NCBI RefSeq assembly: GCF_024139115.2
Contig: NC_085141.1
Location: forward strand, 406,187,612 to 406,251,611
Direction of reading: 5' to 3'
DNA: 64,000 nt
From: Armigeres subalbatus
Lineage: Eukaryota; Arthropoda; Insecta; Diptera; Culicidae
Positions 33,845 through 43,774 of this stretch are shown here, piece after piece. The position numbers and the translations under genes are program-made. The notes under the pieces are model-generated. The model was not told the origin of the DNA. It was given only the letters and a program-made list of their open reading frames with translations, and ran no database searches. The first letter of the stretch is position 1, and each line of letters starts with the position of its first letter.

Positions 33845-33906
33845 ATATTGTAGATCCAGTTGAAAACGCGAGATATCGGTTCGGTTTTCAACTTGATCTA
33901 CAATAT
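33845..33906. repeat. hairpin with 23-bp arms
   Basis: atattgtagatccagttgaa and its complement (33884-33906) pair over 23 bp with one mismatch around a 16-nt loop. It has no T-run and no adjacent gene, so it is not a bacterial-style terminator. It may be part of a small element. Confidence 0.65.
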
Positions 33907-34357
33907 GCTAATAAGAATTTCGACATTTTTTCCTTTTCCAATCTTTTTGATGTACATACCCTGTTTTATTTGCCCCAGTTATATATTTTAAGGATATCAC
34001 ATTTGGATGTTTGTTAAACTGAAGCTCTGACTACACAAAAGAAAACGAAAATGTCATTCCCATCAAGCGAGCGGAGGGCAATATTTGTTATGATATAAAT
34101 CTCATGACCGTCCGTCTGCCAAACTCCCGTATGAAGAGGGAGGGAAGTGTATCAGTGTGGTATCAGAACGTCGGCTCCAGGGGCACGTTCACCTCAATTC
34201 GGGAGATTTGTGCCATCGCCTTCACAGCCTTTCTCATCACGCACCTGACGGAAAAGGAAGTGAACAAAAAGGAAAGGAATATGGATGGAAGAAAATGGGA
34301 AGTTTGGGAAAGGTACCCTTGAAGAGGGCATACAACGTATACAACACGTACAAAAGC

Positions 34358-35523
34358 TCATAGCTCCTTACCACAACGGGTTATGAACAACAGAATACTT
34401 TGAAGGTTCAGGTTTCTGTAGTCAATTTCACTTAGTAAGTGTTTACCAAATATTTGGAAACGCAGTTGCGCATAAACTGGGCAGTTACATATCAGATGAT
34501 AAGAAGTTCCATAATCGGATTCACAACCATCACAGACAAAGGATTCAACACGTTGAATATTTGCCATGTGATAGTTGAGTCGGCAGTGACCTGTCAAGGC
34601 CTTGACTAAGACACTGCAATTCTGTTTAGACAGATTAGCTAAATAGTTAGCTACTACCGGAGATGGCTCTCGGATATACAATTTTGTTTGTCGACATGAA
34701 TCCAAACTACTCCAATACCGTTTGTGCTGAGTGGAAGCCCAAGAGCTAATCAAACGCTTCACCCAACATTTAGATATTGGAATAGCTGGCTCAGGACCAA
34801 AAAGTCTTGTGATGCTCCAGTGCGAGCTAACTCATCAGCCAATTCGTTTCCAGCTATGGAAGAATGGCCAGGTACCCATATAAGGTGCAATGTATTAACT
34901 GAATTCAGTTCCTCTATTTGAGTTCGACATGCGATTACTAACTTCGACCTTGAGTTGGCCGAAGCGAGGGCATTGATAGCTGCTTGACTATCTGAACAGA
35001 AGTATATTACTTTGCCCATTATGTGTTTCTGCAGTGCGGATTGCACTCCACACATAATGGCAAATATTTCCGCTTGAAAGACAGTGCAGTGTCTACCCAG
35101 TGAGTGGGACTGTTCCAATCTTAGCTCACGCGAGTAGACACCTCTCCCTGCTCTACCTTCGAAGAGGGAGCCGTCAGTATAACAAACAATGCTGTCCGAC
35201 ATACTTCTCTCCAAATAGCCAGATGTCCACTCATCCCGCGAGGGGAATTGTGTTGAAAATGTCCTATAAGGGAAACTACTAGCGAGTGTGAGATCACTTG
35301 GAGCAAGGACTGTTCTGTCCCAATCAACCATGAGTTGTAACAACGAAGTGTGTGTAGAACTGCGGTTTACAGGATTCTCTTCCATGAAACCGAGAACCCA
35401 TAATCGGTAAGTACAAGAAAGTGCTTCTTGTTTGAGATGTATGTGTAGTGGGACAACGTCGAGAAGAACCTCGAGAGCAGCCGTGGAGTCGAAGAGAACG
35501 CACCAGTCATTGCCATTAGGCAC
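34358..35523 (-). pseudogene. Lian/LOA-like ORF2, RNase H and C-terminal Cys/His motif
   Basis: RNase H residues are complete: VCYTDGSLFEGRAG (Asp), FQAEIFAIMCGV (Glu), FCSDSQAAINAL (Asp) and WVPGHSSIAGNELADELAR (Asp). The C-terminal part in the next frame ends with CDGCESDYGTSYHLICNCP, a Cys/His cluster typical of these LINEs. A frameshift near 34760 joins the two pieces. Confidence 0.86.
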
Positions 35524-36580
35524 ATCCTTTGAAGATGGCCTAATTTAGACTGAATTGTCCTCACTTCACCCTTTTGCCACCACACAAGACATCCATAAGC
35601 CAAAATTGGTCGTACAACTGTTGTGTAAATCCATTTGATATATTTAGGCTTAAGACCCCAAGTTTTACCAAAAGTTCGTCGGCATTGACCGAAAGCCATA
35701 CACGCCTTTTTGACTCTGAACTCAATGTTAGGAGTCCAGGAGAGCTTGGAATCAAGAATTAGTCCCACATACTTTACCTGATCCGTTACATTGATTTCAG
35801 AGTCAAAAAGATGTAATGGGCGAATACCATTACGGTTACGTTTTTCCGTGAAAAGTACAATAGATGTTTTATTCGGATTAACCGAAAGGCCATATTGGCG
35901 ACACCAACTTTCGACTGCCTGAAGAGCATTTTGCATCAGGTCGAACAAAGTAGTAATACACAAACCGGCTATTAATATTAGATAGTCGTCGGCAAATCCA
36001 TAGGTAGGAAAACCGCCATTATTGAGTAATCTCAATAGCGTATCTGCAACGAGGTTCCACAAAAGTGGAGATAATACTCCCCTTGAGGGCAGCCACAGAC
36101 ACTTAATTTCCTAATCGCTGCTTGACGTAATGTCGAGTAGATATGTCGGTTTTTGAGCATCTGGTGAATCCATTTGGTAATTATATTAGGTAGCCCATGA
36201 CAACGTGCGGCTTCCAATATTGCATCGAAAGACACGTTGTCAAAAGCACCCTCAATATCTAAGAACGCACCCAAGCATGATTGCTTTTGAGCAAATGCTT
36301 TTTCGATGTCGTAGACAACCTTGTGTAGAAGAGTCACGGTGGACTTTCCAGATTGGTAAGCATGTTGATTAACATGAAGAGGCATGTTTGCCAAACAGTC
36401 ATCACGAATGTGATGATCGATAATGCGTTCTAAGCATTTCAGAAGAAATGAGGTCAGACTGATGGGTCTAAAACTCTTTGCTTCTTCATACGAAGCACGT
36501 CCTCCTTTTGGGATAAACTTTACAGTGACATCCCGCCAGGATATGGGAATATACCCAGTAGCAAAACTGCATACTAAAAG
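35367..36580 (-). pseudogene. Lian/LOA-like ORF2, reverse transcriptase
   Basis: Motifs in order are HAYQSGKSTVTLLHKVVYD, GAFLDIEGAFDNVSFDAIL (motif A), VCGCPQGEYYLH (a frameshift here disturbs the QG box), and TYGFADDYLILIAG with FADD. The thumb follows, GLSVNPNKTSIVLF and VKYVGLILDSKLSW. Two main open pieces overlap by a frameshift near 36050. An earlier RT portion (36395-36580) is shifted. Catalytic residues are preserved. Confidence 0.86.
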
Positions 36581-36584
36581 TTTT

Positions 36585-37985
36585 TCAAAACATGTTTGAT
36601 ATGCTCAAAACCCTTCTGAAGAAGAACAGGATAGATCCCATCTTCCCTGAAGATTTGTAAGGAGCAAAACTATTAAGAGCCCATTGAATCGATTCAGTAG
36701 TTATGATTCTACGAGCCTGAGCCCAAGACCCATAACTACATGAAAAGACATCAGGAACATCCGAAGATGCAATATCTACACATCCAGGGAAGTGTGTATC
36801 AAATAAGTGCTCTAACGCTTCTTCGTCAGAAGAAGTGTAGTCGCCATTTGGCTTGCGAATTTCGCCAACTTGGAAATCCTTGGATCTCGCAAGAATTTTG
36901 TTCAATCGAGTGGCTTCACTCAAATTGGAAACATTTGCACAAAGGTTTTTCCAGCCGAATCGTTCAGCAGATCGTAGAGCCTTCTTGTAAGCTTTGCGAG
37001 CCAACTTGAAAGAATCCGTCCCTGCTGAATGGCGTCTGTTCCAACTCCTTCTACACTGCTTCCTGAGCTTAGCCAATTCGGAATTCCACCACGGGGTTCC
37101 TCTTGAGGTTTTCACAGAACGCAGGGAGCAAGCTTCTTCAAAAGCTTCCACGATATGCAACGTTGTAGTATCAACGGCATCATCCAAGTCGGTAGGAGTT
37201 TCAATGGATGGTAGATATCCATGAAATTTTGTCGAGAGCAACTCTGTATAGAGATCCCAGTTGGTTGAACGGGGATTTCTAAAACGCAAGGTCTGCGAAG
37301 AAACATTCAACTGATCAAAATAGATGTAGCGATGGTCAGATATGGATTCCTCATCTGACACATGCCAATTCGTCAACTCGTGACTGATTCTATTGGAGCA
37401 GAGAGTTATGTCTAATACTTCTGCTCTATTAGATACCATAAAGGTTGGGCGATTGCCTATGTTAAGTAAACCAAGTTCGGTACTACTTAAGTATTCCATC
37501 AAGCTGGAGCCTCTCAGATTGATATCCGAGCTACCCCAGATGATGTGATGAGCATTAGCATCACTACCGACAATTAGCGGAAGGCCTTTTGACGTGCAAT
37601 AACTGACCACTTGTTTGAAAGCATCCGTAGGGGATGGTTCATCATGTGGTAAATAAACCGAACAATAGACGTATTTCCTGACGGGGATCCGCCAGTTGCA
37701 TCAATTGTGACAGCACATACATCTCTGGTTGTTAGTTCAGAGATAAGTGTAGCAACGATAGCGTTGTTAACAAGTACACATGCACGCGGCATTGATCGAG
37801 AGTTTGCCATTTCATTACTGAAAGCAGCAAAACCGGGTTCACTAGGTTACCTAGGTAAAAGCTACCCATGCGAAAATAGGGTTCCTGCACCAAAGCCACT
37901 TGGGATTTGCCATTTTGCATAAGTCTACAAAGATTAATCGTATCAGTGTGGAAGCATCCGATAGTTCGTTTTCGGAGAGAAATTA
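36585..37985 (-). pseudogene. Lian/LOA-like ORF2, endonuclease and linker
   Basis: The N-terminal part, NLCRLMQNGKSQVALVQEPY, has the metal-ligand Glu. It continues through ACVLVNNAIVATLISEL, then after a frameshift GLPLIVGSDANAHHIIWGSS, EVLDITLCSNRI and EESISDHRYIYF with the Asp-His pair. The 341-codon frame 37610-36585 then covers the linker (KTSRGTPWWNSELAKLRKQC) toward the RT. The first Asn ligand is lost with the 5' truncation. Confidence 0.85.
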
Positions 37986-38269
37986 TAGCCTTTCGGTACA
38001 ACTTTGTAGCACAAGGTAATAGTAAGGTAATAGTCCAAGCTGGCCAATTTTCAATAGAAAATAATAGAATAGGATTCCGCGTCCAATGCAATTTGTTGTG
38101 AGTAAATCGATTGAGGGTAAGTGCATTAAAAATGAGCTAGACTTTTTTACGCGCTTTTTTATAACATAAAGCATTTTGCAAGGATCCCGCGTCGAATGGA
38201 ATTTGTTGCAAGTAAATCGGTTGAGGATAAGTACCAAAAAAGTGAGCTAAACTTTTTGCACTTTTGGTG

Positions 38270-38302
38270 CGCGCACACACATACATACACACACAGAGAC
38301 AT
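38270..38302. repeat. CA microsatellite
   Basis: Imperfect (CA)n with cacacatacatacacacaca, part of the satellite-bearing element; similar tracts sit at 40055-40088 and 59500-59535. Confidence 0.85.
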
Positions 38303-38400
38303 CATCTCTGGGTCTCCAGGTCTTCTGTAAAAGTTTGGTTTTGGAGCGAACATATAGCCTTTTGTATACTTTGTAAACAAAAGGCAAAAATGGTGTTTCA

Positions 38401-40048
38401 GCCATAACTTCCGATCCCATAGTTCGATCATGCCCAATTTCAATAGGAAACAATGGGACAGGAATCTGCGTCGAATGCAACTTGTTGCGTGTAAATCGAT
38501 CAAGGTTAGGTGTCCGAAAAATAGGTGACATTTTTCTTTTCTGATTTTTCTATTAAAAAAAGGTGGTTTGGCCATAACTTCCGATCCCATAGTCCAACCT
38601 GGTCAATTTTCAATAGTAAACAATGGGAAAGGATTCTGCGTCGAATGCAATTTGTTGCGAGCAAATCGGTTGAGGATAAGTGCCCGAAAAATGAGTGACA
38701 TTTTTTACGCGATTTTTACGTATAAATTTGCATTTTGGCCATAACTTCCGATCCCATAGTCCGACCTGACCAATTTTCAATAGGAAACAATGGGAAAGGA
38801 TTCTGCGTCGAATGCAATTTGTTGCGAGCAAATCGGTTGAGGATAAGTGCCCGAAAAATGAGTGACATTTTTTACGCGATTTTTACGTATAAATTTGTAT
38901 TTTGGCCATAACTTCCGATCCCATAGTCCGATCTGGCCAATTTTCAATAGGAAACAATGAGGCAGGATTCTGCGTCAAATGTAATTTGTTGCGAGTAAAT
39001 CGGTTGAGGATCAGTGCCCGCCAACTGCGTGACATTTTTTACGCGATTTTTACGTATAAATTTGCATTTTGGCCATAACTTCCGATCCCATAGTCCGACC
39101 TGGCCAATTTTCAATAGGAAACAATGGGAAAGGATTCTGCGTCAAATGCAATTTGTTGCGAGCAAATCGGTTGAGGATAAGTATCCGAAAAATGAGTGAA
39201 ATTTTTACGCGATTTTTACGAATAAATTTGTATTTTGGCCATAACTTTCGATCCCATAGTCCGACCTGGCCAATTTTCAATAGGAAACAATGGGAAAGGA
39301 TTCTGCGTCAAATGCAATTTTATGCGAGCAAATCGGTTGAGAATAAGTGCCCGAAAAATGAGTGACATTTTTTACGCGATTTTTACGTATAAATTTGTAT
39401 TTTGGCCATAACTTTCGATCCCATAGTCCGACCTGGCCAATTTTCAATAGAAAACAATGGGAAAGGATTCTGCGTCAAATGCAATTTGTTGCGCGCACAT
39501 CGGTTGAGAATAAGGGCCGGAAAATGAGTGACATTTTTTACGCGATTTTTACGTATAAATTTGTATTTTGGCCATAACTTCCAATCCCATAGTTCGACCT
39601 GGCCAATTTTCAATAGGAAACAATGGGAAATGTTTTTGCGTCAAATGGAATTTGTTGCGAGCAAATCGGTTGAGGATAAGTGCCCGAAAAATGAGTGACA
39701 TTTTTTACGCGATTTTTACGTATAAATTTGTATTTTGGCCATAACTTCCGATCCCATAGTCCGACCTGGCCAATTTTCAATAGGAAACAATGGGAAAGGA
39801 TTCTGCGTCAAATGCAATTTGTTGCGAGCAAATCGGTTGAGGATAAGTGCCCGAAAAATGAGTGACATTTTTTACGCGATTTTTACGTATAAATTTGTAT
39901 TTTGGCCATAACTTCCGATCCCATAGTCCGACCTGGCCAATTTTCAATAGGAAACAATGGGAAAGGTTTTTGCGTCGAATGCAATTTGTTGCGAGCAAAT
40001 CGGTTGAGGATAAGTGCCTAAAAAATGAGTGACATTTTTTGCGTCGTT
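38401..40048. repeat. 167-bp satellite array, about ten copies
   Basis: The start word gccataact(t/c)... recurs at 38401, 38571, 38738, 38905, 39072, 39238, 39405, 39571, 39738 and 39905. Spacing is therefore 166-170 bp and mostly 167. Each unit also holds ccaattttcaatag(g/a)aaaca, tttgttgcgagcaaatcggt and a T-rich acgcgatttttacgtataaa. Copies are very similar, and the first is the most diverged. Open frames inside are by-products of the repeat. Confidence 0.93.
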
Positions 40049-40239
40049 TTGTGCGCACACACACACACACATACACACGCACACACAGACATCACCTCAA
40101 TTCGTCGAACTGTTCGATTGGTATATAACACTATGGGTCTCTGGGCCTTCTATAAAAAGTTTGTTTTTGGAGCGATCATATAGCCTTTACCGTATACTTA
40201 GTATACGAGAAAGGCAAAACGACGTAAAAAAAAGATATT

Positions 40240-40676
40240 GGGGGGTCCCGTAGCGTAGTTGGCTACACGTTCGCCTAACAAGCGAATGGTCATGGGTTCG
40301 ATTCCCAGCCCCTCCACCAAACCCTTGTCAGTCGCCGGATGCGCAGCCCATGCGGTAGCGTATTGGGGAACGCGTCTCACCGTCACGGTTGCCTGATGAC
40401 GACTGACAACTTGTTCTTCTCGGAGGCATCCCTCCAACGGACCCGGCTTAATGGTAACTGAACAATGCAACGAACATTGGATGCACGACATGGACAAACG
40501 GACACAATGGACTCACGATGAGATGGACTGGCAACGACAACAATAATGGTAATGGAAATCTAAAAATAGATTCTGTGTGGATTCTGTTCAGCAGAATACC
40601 ACAGTAGGTCTCAACACAGTAGCGGTTAACTAACACAGAGTGCCTAACAAATAAAGAAAGAAATAATAAAAAAAAA
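40240..40676 (+). mobile_element. tRNA-Val-headed SINE
   Basis: The first 80 bp fold as a tRNA. There is an A-box tagcgtagttgg (40251-40262), an anticodon stem ttcgc/gcgaa around ctaacaa (anticodon AAC, valine type) and a B-box ggttcgattcc (40295-40305). A genomically encoded CCA follows at 40317-40319. A body of about 330 bp unrelated to tRNA comes next, ending in gtgcctaacaaataaagaaa and an A-run to 40676. It resembles Feilai-type mosquito SINEs, with RNA polymerase III promotion expected from the boxes. It is not a functional tRNA gene, since the acceptor 5' side pairs poorly. Confidence 0.85.
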
Positions 40677-40849
40677 CCTTTTGGGGGATTTTATATGTTG
40701 GTGTCTACTGGGGATTTAGAACATTTTTTTATGCCGGTACCTACTGGGGACTTAGACAATTTTGAATTGGGACTTATAATGGACGGGGCTTCTTCCTATT
40801 TGTTTGCTAGGTGTTGTTTGTAGGTCATAGTACGCTAGTATGGATCGTG

Positions 40850-42797
40850 ATATGGTACATGGTTTTTGTGATATGAAACCAGGAATGTGTTCCGATCTAT
40901 GATCAAGCTCATCCAAGAATCTCCTGAAATAAGGCCTTGAGATCTATGAAATAAGGCCTTGAGATCTATAAAGATCTGTCCTCTTGTTTCAAATATGGTA
41001 CATGCTCTGTGTGACTCATAGAATAGATTGTGTTCAAAGCCTAAGTTCTTGGTCATCCAAAAAAATTCCGAAGTAAGGCCTTTGGGTCTATACGCGTAAC
41101 CAAAGATCTATCAGCGTATTTCAAATATGGTGCATGCTCTACGTGACTCATAGAATAGATTGTGTTCAAAGCATAAGTTCTTGGTCATACAAAAATTTCC
41201 GAAGTAAGGCCTTTGGATCTATACGCGTAACCAAAGATCCGTCCGCCTGTTTCAAATATGGTACATGCTCTGTGTGACTCATAGAATAGATTGTGTTCAA
41301 AGCCTAAGTTCTTGGTCATCCAAAAAATTCCAAAGTAAGGCCTTTGGATCTACACGCGTAACCAAAGATCTATCAGCCTGTTTCAAATATAGTCCATGCT
41401 TCACGTGACTCATAGTATAGATTGTGTTCAAAGCATAAGTTCTTGGTCATCTAAAAATTTCAGAAGTAAGACCTTTGGATCTATACGCGTAACCAAAGAT
41501 CTATCAGCCTATTTCAAATATGGTGCATGCTCTACGTGACTCATAGAATAGATTGTGTTCAAAGCATAAGTTCATGGTCATTAAAAAAAATACACAAGTA
41601 AGGCCTTTGGATCTATACGCGTAACCAAAGATCCATCCGCCTGTTTCAAATGTGGTACATGCTCTGTGTGACTCATAGAAGAGATTGTGTTCAAAGCATA
41701 AGTTCTTGGTCATCCAACAAAATTCCGAAGTAAGGCCTTTGGGTCTATAGGCGTATCGAAAGATCCATCAGCCTATTTCAAATATGGTGCATACTCTACG
41801 TGACTCATAGAATAGATTGTATTCAAAGCATAAGTTCTTGGTCATACAAACATTTCCGAAGTAAGGCCTTTGGATCTATACGCATAACCAAAGATCTATC
41901 AGCCTGTTTCAAATATGGTGCATGCTCTGCGTGACTCATAGAATAGATTGTGTTCAAAGCATAAGTTCTTGGTCATCCAAAAATTTCCGAAGTAAGACCC
42001 GTAATGCTGGGTGGACACCTTTACGTGGTGTGTTACAGGGTAAGATCTACCACGGTTACATTGCCAGCTACAGGCAAATCCTGACCCAACGATTACCGAG
42101 GTACTTATGAGGGTTTCGCTCAGTCGGTGGCCTCTCGTTAAGTAAGGACTACAACAACACTTCCCTCCTCTCCCTAGTTACGGTGAAGATAAGCGTGGCC
42201 AGGAGTAGTAATCCTCATGCTTTTGTTATTGTTGTTTAAGACTGGAATCAAGGACCACTCCCCTTCTTGATTCCTGATAGCAATCTAGATAAGGATCTCA
42301 AAAGTAAAACATGAGTATCACTAGTGTCCAATCTACGAATTACACCGTAACAATGCTAATGCTATGCTAAATCCAAAAATTTCCGAAGTAAGGCCTTTGG
42401 ATCTATACGCGTAACCAAAGATCTATCAGCCTGTTTCAAATATGGTACATGCTCTGTGATACTCATAGAATAGATTGTGTTCAAAGCATAAGTTCTTGGT
42501 CATCCAAAAATTTCCGAAGTAAGGCCTTTGGATCTACACGCGTAACCAAAGATCTATCAGCCTGTTTCAAATATGGTGCATGCTCTACGTGACTCATCGA
42601 ATAGATTGTGTTCAAAGCATAAGTTCTTGGTCATCCAAAAATTTCCGAAGTAAGGCCTTTGGATCTACACGCGTAACCAAAGATCTATCAGCATGTTTCA
42701 AATATGGTGCATACTCTACGTGACTCATAGAATGGATTGTGTTCAAAGCATAAGTTCTTGGTCATCCAAAAATTTCCGAAGTAAGACCTTTGGATCT
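40850..42797. repeat. 131-bp satellite array, about a dozen copies
   Basis: The word gaatagattgtgttcaaagc (or a variant) recurs at 41021, 41153, 41284, 41415, 41546, 41678, 41810, 41941, 42468, 42599 and 42730, so the unit is 131-132 bp. Each unit also carries ccgaagtaaggcctttggat, acgcgtaaccaaagatc and tttcaaatatggt. A diverged start lies at about 40850-40990. The array is split by a 374-bp insertion at 41997-42370. A diverged inverted unit lies at 43681-43768. Confidence 0.93.
41997..42370 (+). mobile_element. 374-bp retroposon tail inserted in the 131-bp array
   Basis: The insertion keeps the array in phase. The 22 bases starting atccaaaaatttccgaag occur at 41975-41996 and again at 42371-42392, a long target duplication. 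It ends in caatgctaatgctatgctaa, a short A/T trinucleotide-like tail also seen at the end of the SINE at 43.2-43.7 kb. No tRNA head or domain is seen, so it is probably a 5'-truncated LINE or SINE. Confidence 0.8.
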
Positions 42798-43000
42798 CTG
42801 GATTCTGGAACCCATTTTGATGAGCTCAGCTCCGACACCATCCTTACCAGCTGCTTTATTGGTATTTAGCTGTCTGATGGCATCCTTAACTTCCCTCAGG
42901 GTAGGGGCAGAATGGATACTTTTCATCATCAGTGCTTCCGGCGTGAACGTTGATTATGCTAAAGCTGAAGAACCGGTCTTTGATCCTCAACCTGCACATT
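42797..43000 (-). pseudogene. LINE ORF2 scrap: start of RT joined to an endonuclease remnant
   Basis: The minus strand reads LREVKDAIRQLNTNKAAGKD and GVGAELIKMGSRI, the opening RT motif of an insect RTE/CR1-like LINE. Upstream in the same orientation, RFFSFSIINVHAG and STDDEK resemble the endonuclease of such elements. The two are joined by deletion. It starts exactly where the 131-bp array ends. Confidence 0.7.
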
Positions 43001-43051
43001 CTCCCATGAATCGGTCACCACCAGATCGCGCCTTTGAATATCGCCCATCAC

Positions 43052-43135
43052 TATGGGGTCAAGAAGGCGAGGTACGCAGCGAGTAAGATAAATCGATCAG
43101 TGGAAGATAATTTGACGACCCTCCGTAAACTGTAG
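43052..43135 (+). pseudogene. LINE ORF2 C-terminal scrap (second copy)
   Basis: caagaaggcgaggtacgcag and aaatcgatcagtggaagata correspond closely to 19250-19310 (coding RRRGAQRARWIDQVEDDL there). Here the frame is shifted. It is in opposite orientation to the neighbouring RT scrap, although both could be one family. Confidence 0.6.
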
Positions 43136-43219
43136 GGCTGGCGACGTGCATCTACTGACCGAACTGAATGTAGATGGATTTTGTGTACATACAATACTTT
43201 GTGAACCACAAAAAGACGC

Positions 43220-43675
43220 GTAGGGCGGCCCCGTGGCAACCACTTCTGCCTTATAAGCAGGACGTCATGGGTTCATTTCCAGGTTCCTTCGTTTCCGACT
43301 GTGTTTCTATCTTAGCTGTTTCTGTGTTTCACGTTTTACCAAAACGATTCCTACTGTTATAATCTTCCACATTAACAATTCCAAAAACCTCAAGTGACAC
43401 ACATAGGAGGTCGTCGCTGCATCTTTCTTAAGAAGGTGTTCAACATACCATCCTTCCCCTTCCTCAGCATTCGCAAGGACGTGGCAAAGACAGATCTCGA
43501 CTATTGGAGAGTACATTGCTTCCATATAAGAGATAGTGATTAGCCCCAAATCAATATCTGTGATAACGGATGAATGTGAAAGTGTTACAATAGACCAGGC
43601 TTGTACCATCTACGAATTTGTCCGAATTGCTCAATACTTATGCTAATGCTAGTAATAAAGCTAATACTACACCAC
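43220..43675 (+). mobile_element. tRNA-headed SINE (second family)
   Basis: The head gggcggccccgtggcaacca has an anticodon arm ctgc-cttataa-gcag (anticodon TAT) and a B-box-like gggttcatttcc (43269-43280). The A-box is degenerate. The body runs about 380 bp and ends in cttatgctaatgctagtaat, the same type of tail as the 42-kb insertion. No clear target duplication was found. RNA polymerase III transcription is inferred from the head only. Confidence 0.65.
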
Positions 43676-43680
43676 TAAGA

Positions 43681-43768
43681 GCATATACCATATATTAAAC
43701 ATGCTGATAGATTTTTGGTTACGTATGTAGATGTCAAGGCCTTACTTTGGTACTTGAGTGAAAAAATC
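43681..43768 (-). repeat. isolated inverted monomer of the 131-bp satellite
   Basis: The reverse complement holds caaagtaaggccttgacatc, tacgtaaccaaaaatctatc and gcatgttta, matching the array unit at about 75-80 percent by eye. It lies just past the SINE tail. Confidence 0.7.
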
Positions 43769-43774
43769 ATTACC

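Larger units (their letters stand above)
34040..37985 (-). mobile_element. Lian/LOA-like LINE (endonuclease-RT-RNase H), 5'-truncated
   Basis: One minus-strand ORF2 is spread over several frames in the order endonuclease, RT, RNase H and C-terminal Cys/His motif. It is followed by an apparent 3' UTR down to about 34040-34100. RNase H in a LINE places it in the I/LOA group, and the wording resembles Lian from Aedes. ORF1 is absent; the 5' side abuts satellite-related sequence at about 37985. A second, smaller copy of its RNase H region lies at 54.3-54.9 kb. Confidence 0.85.
37965..40216. mobile_element. TIR-like element expanded by an internal 167-bp satellite
   Basis: The right end (40100-40216) matches the right end of the single-unit element at 59.25-59.67 kb. 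It has a CA microsatellite, gacatca, cgattggtatataacactat, ttctataaaaagttt, atagcct, and a final cgagaaaggca. At 37970-38010 a worn copy of the same end (atagcctttcggtacaactt) precedes two diverged units, and a further near-end copy is seen at 38280-38395. Between them lies the 167-bp array. The element is noncoding. Confidence 0.75.

Noticed and set aside
38159..40082. Overlapping frames repeating KIGQVGLWDRKLWPKYKFIRK-like peptide
   Set aside because: Translation of the 167-bp satellite in minus-strand frames; no start context or non-repeat coding.
40240..40319. Functional tRNA-Val gene
   Set aside because: Encoded CCA, poor acceptor pairing and a long LINE-like 3' body with an A-tail show it is a SINE head.
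38401..42797. CRISPR-like array
   Set aside because: Units are whole tandem repeats of 131 or 167 bp without variable spacers, in a eukaryotic context.
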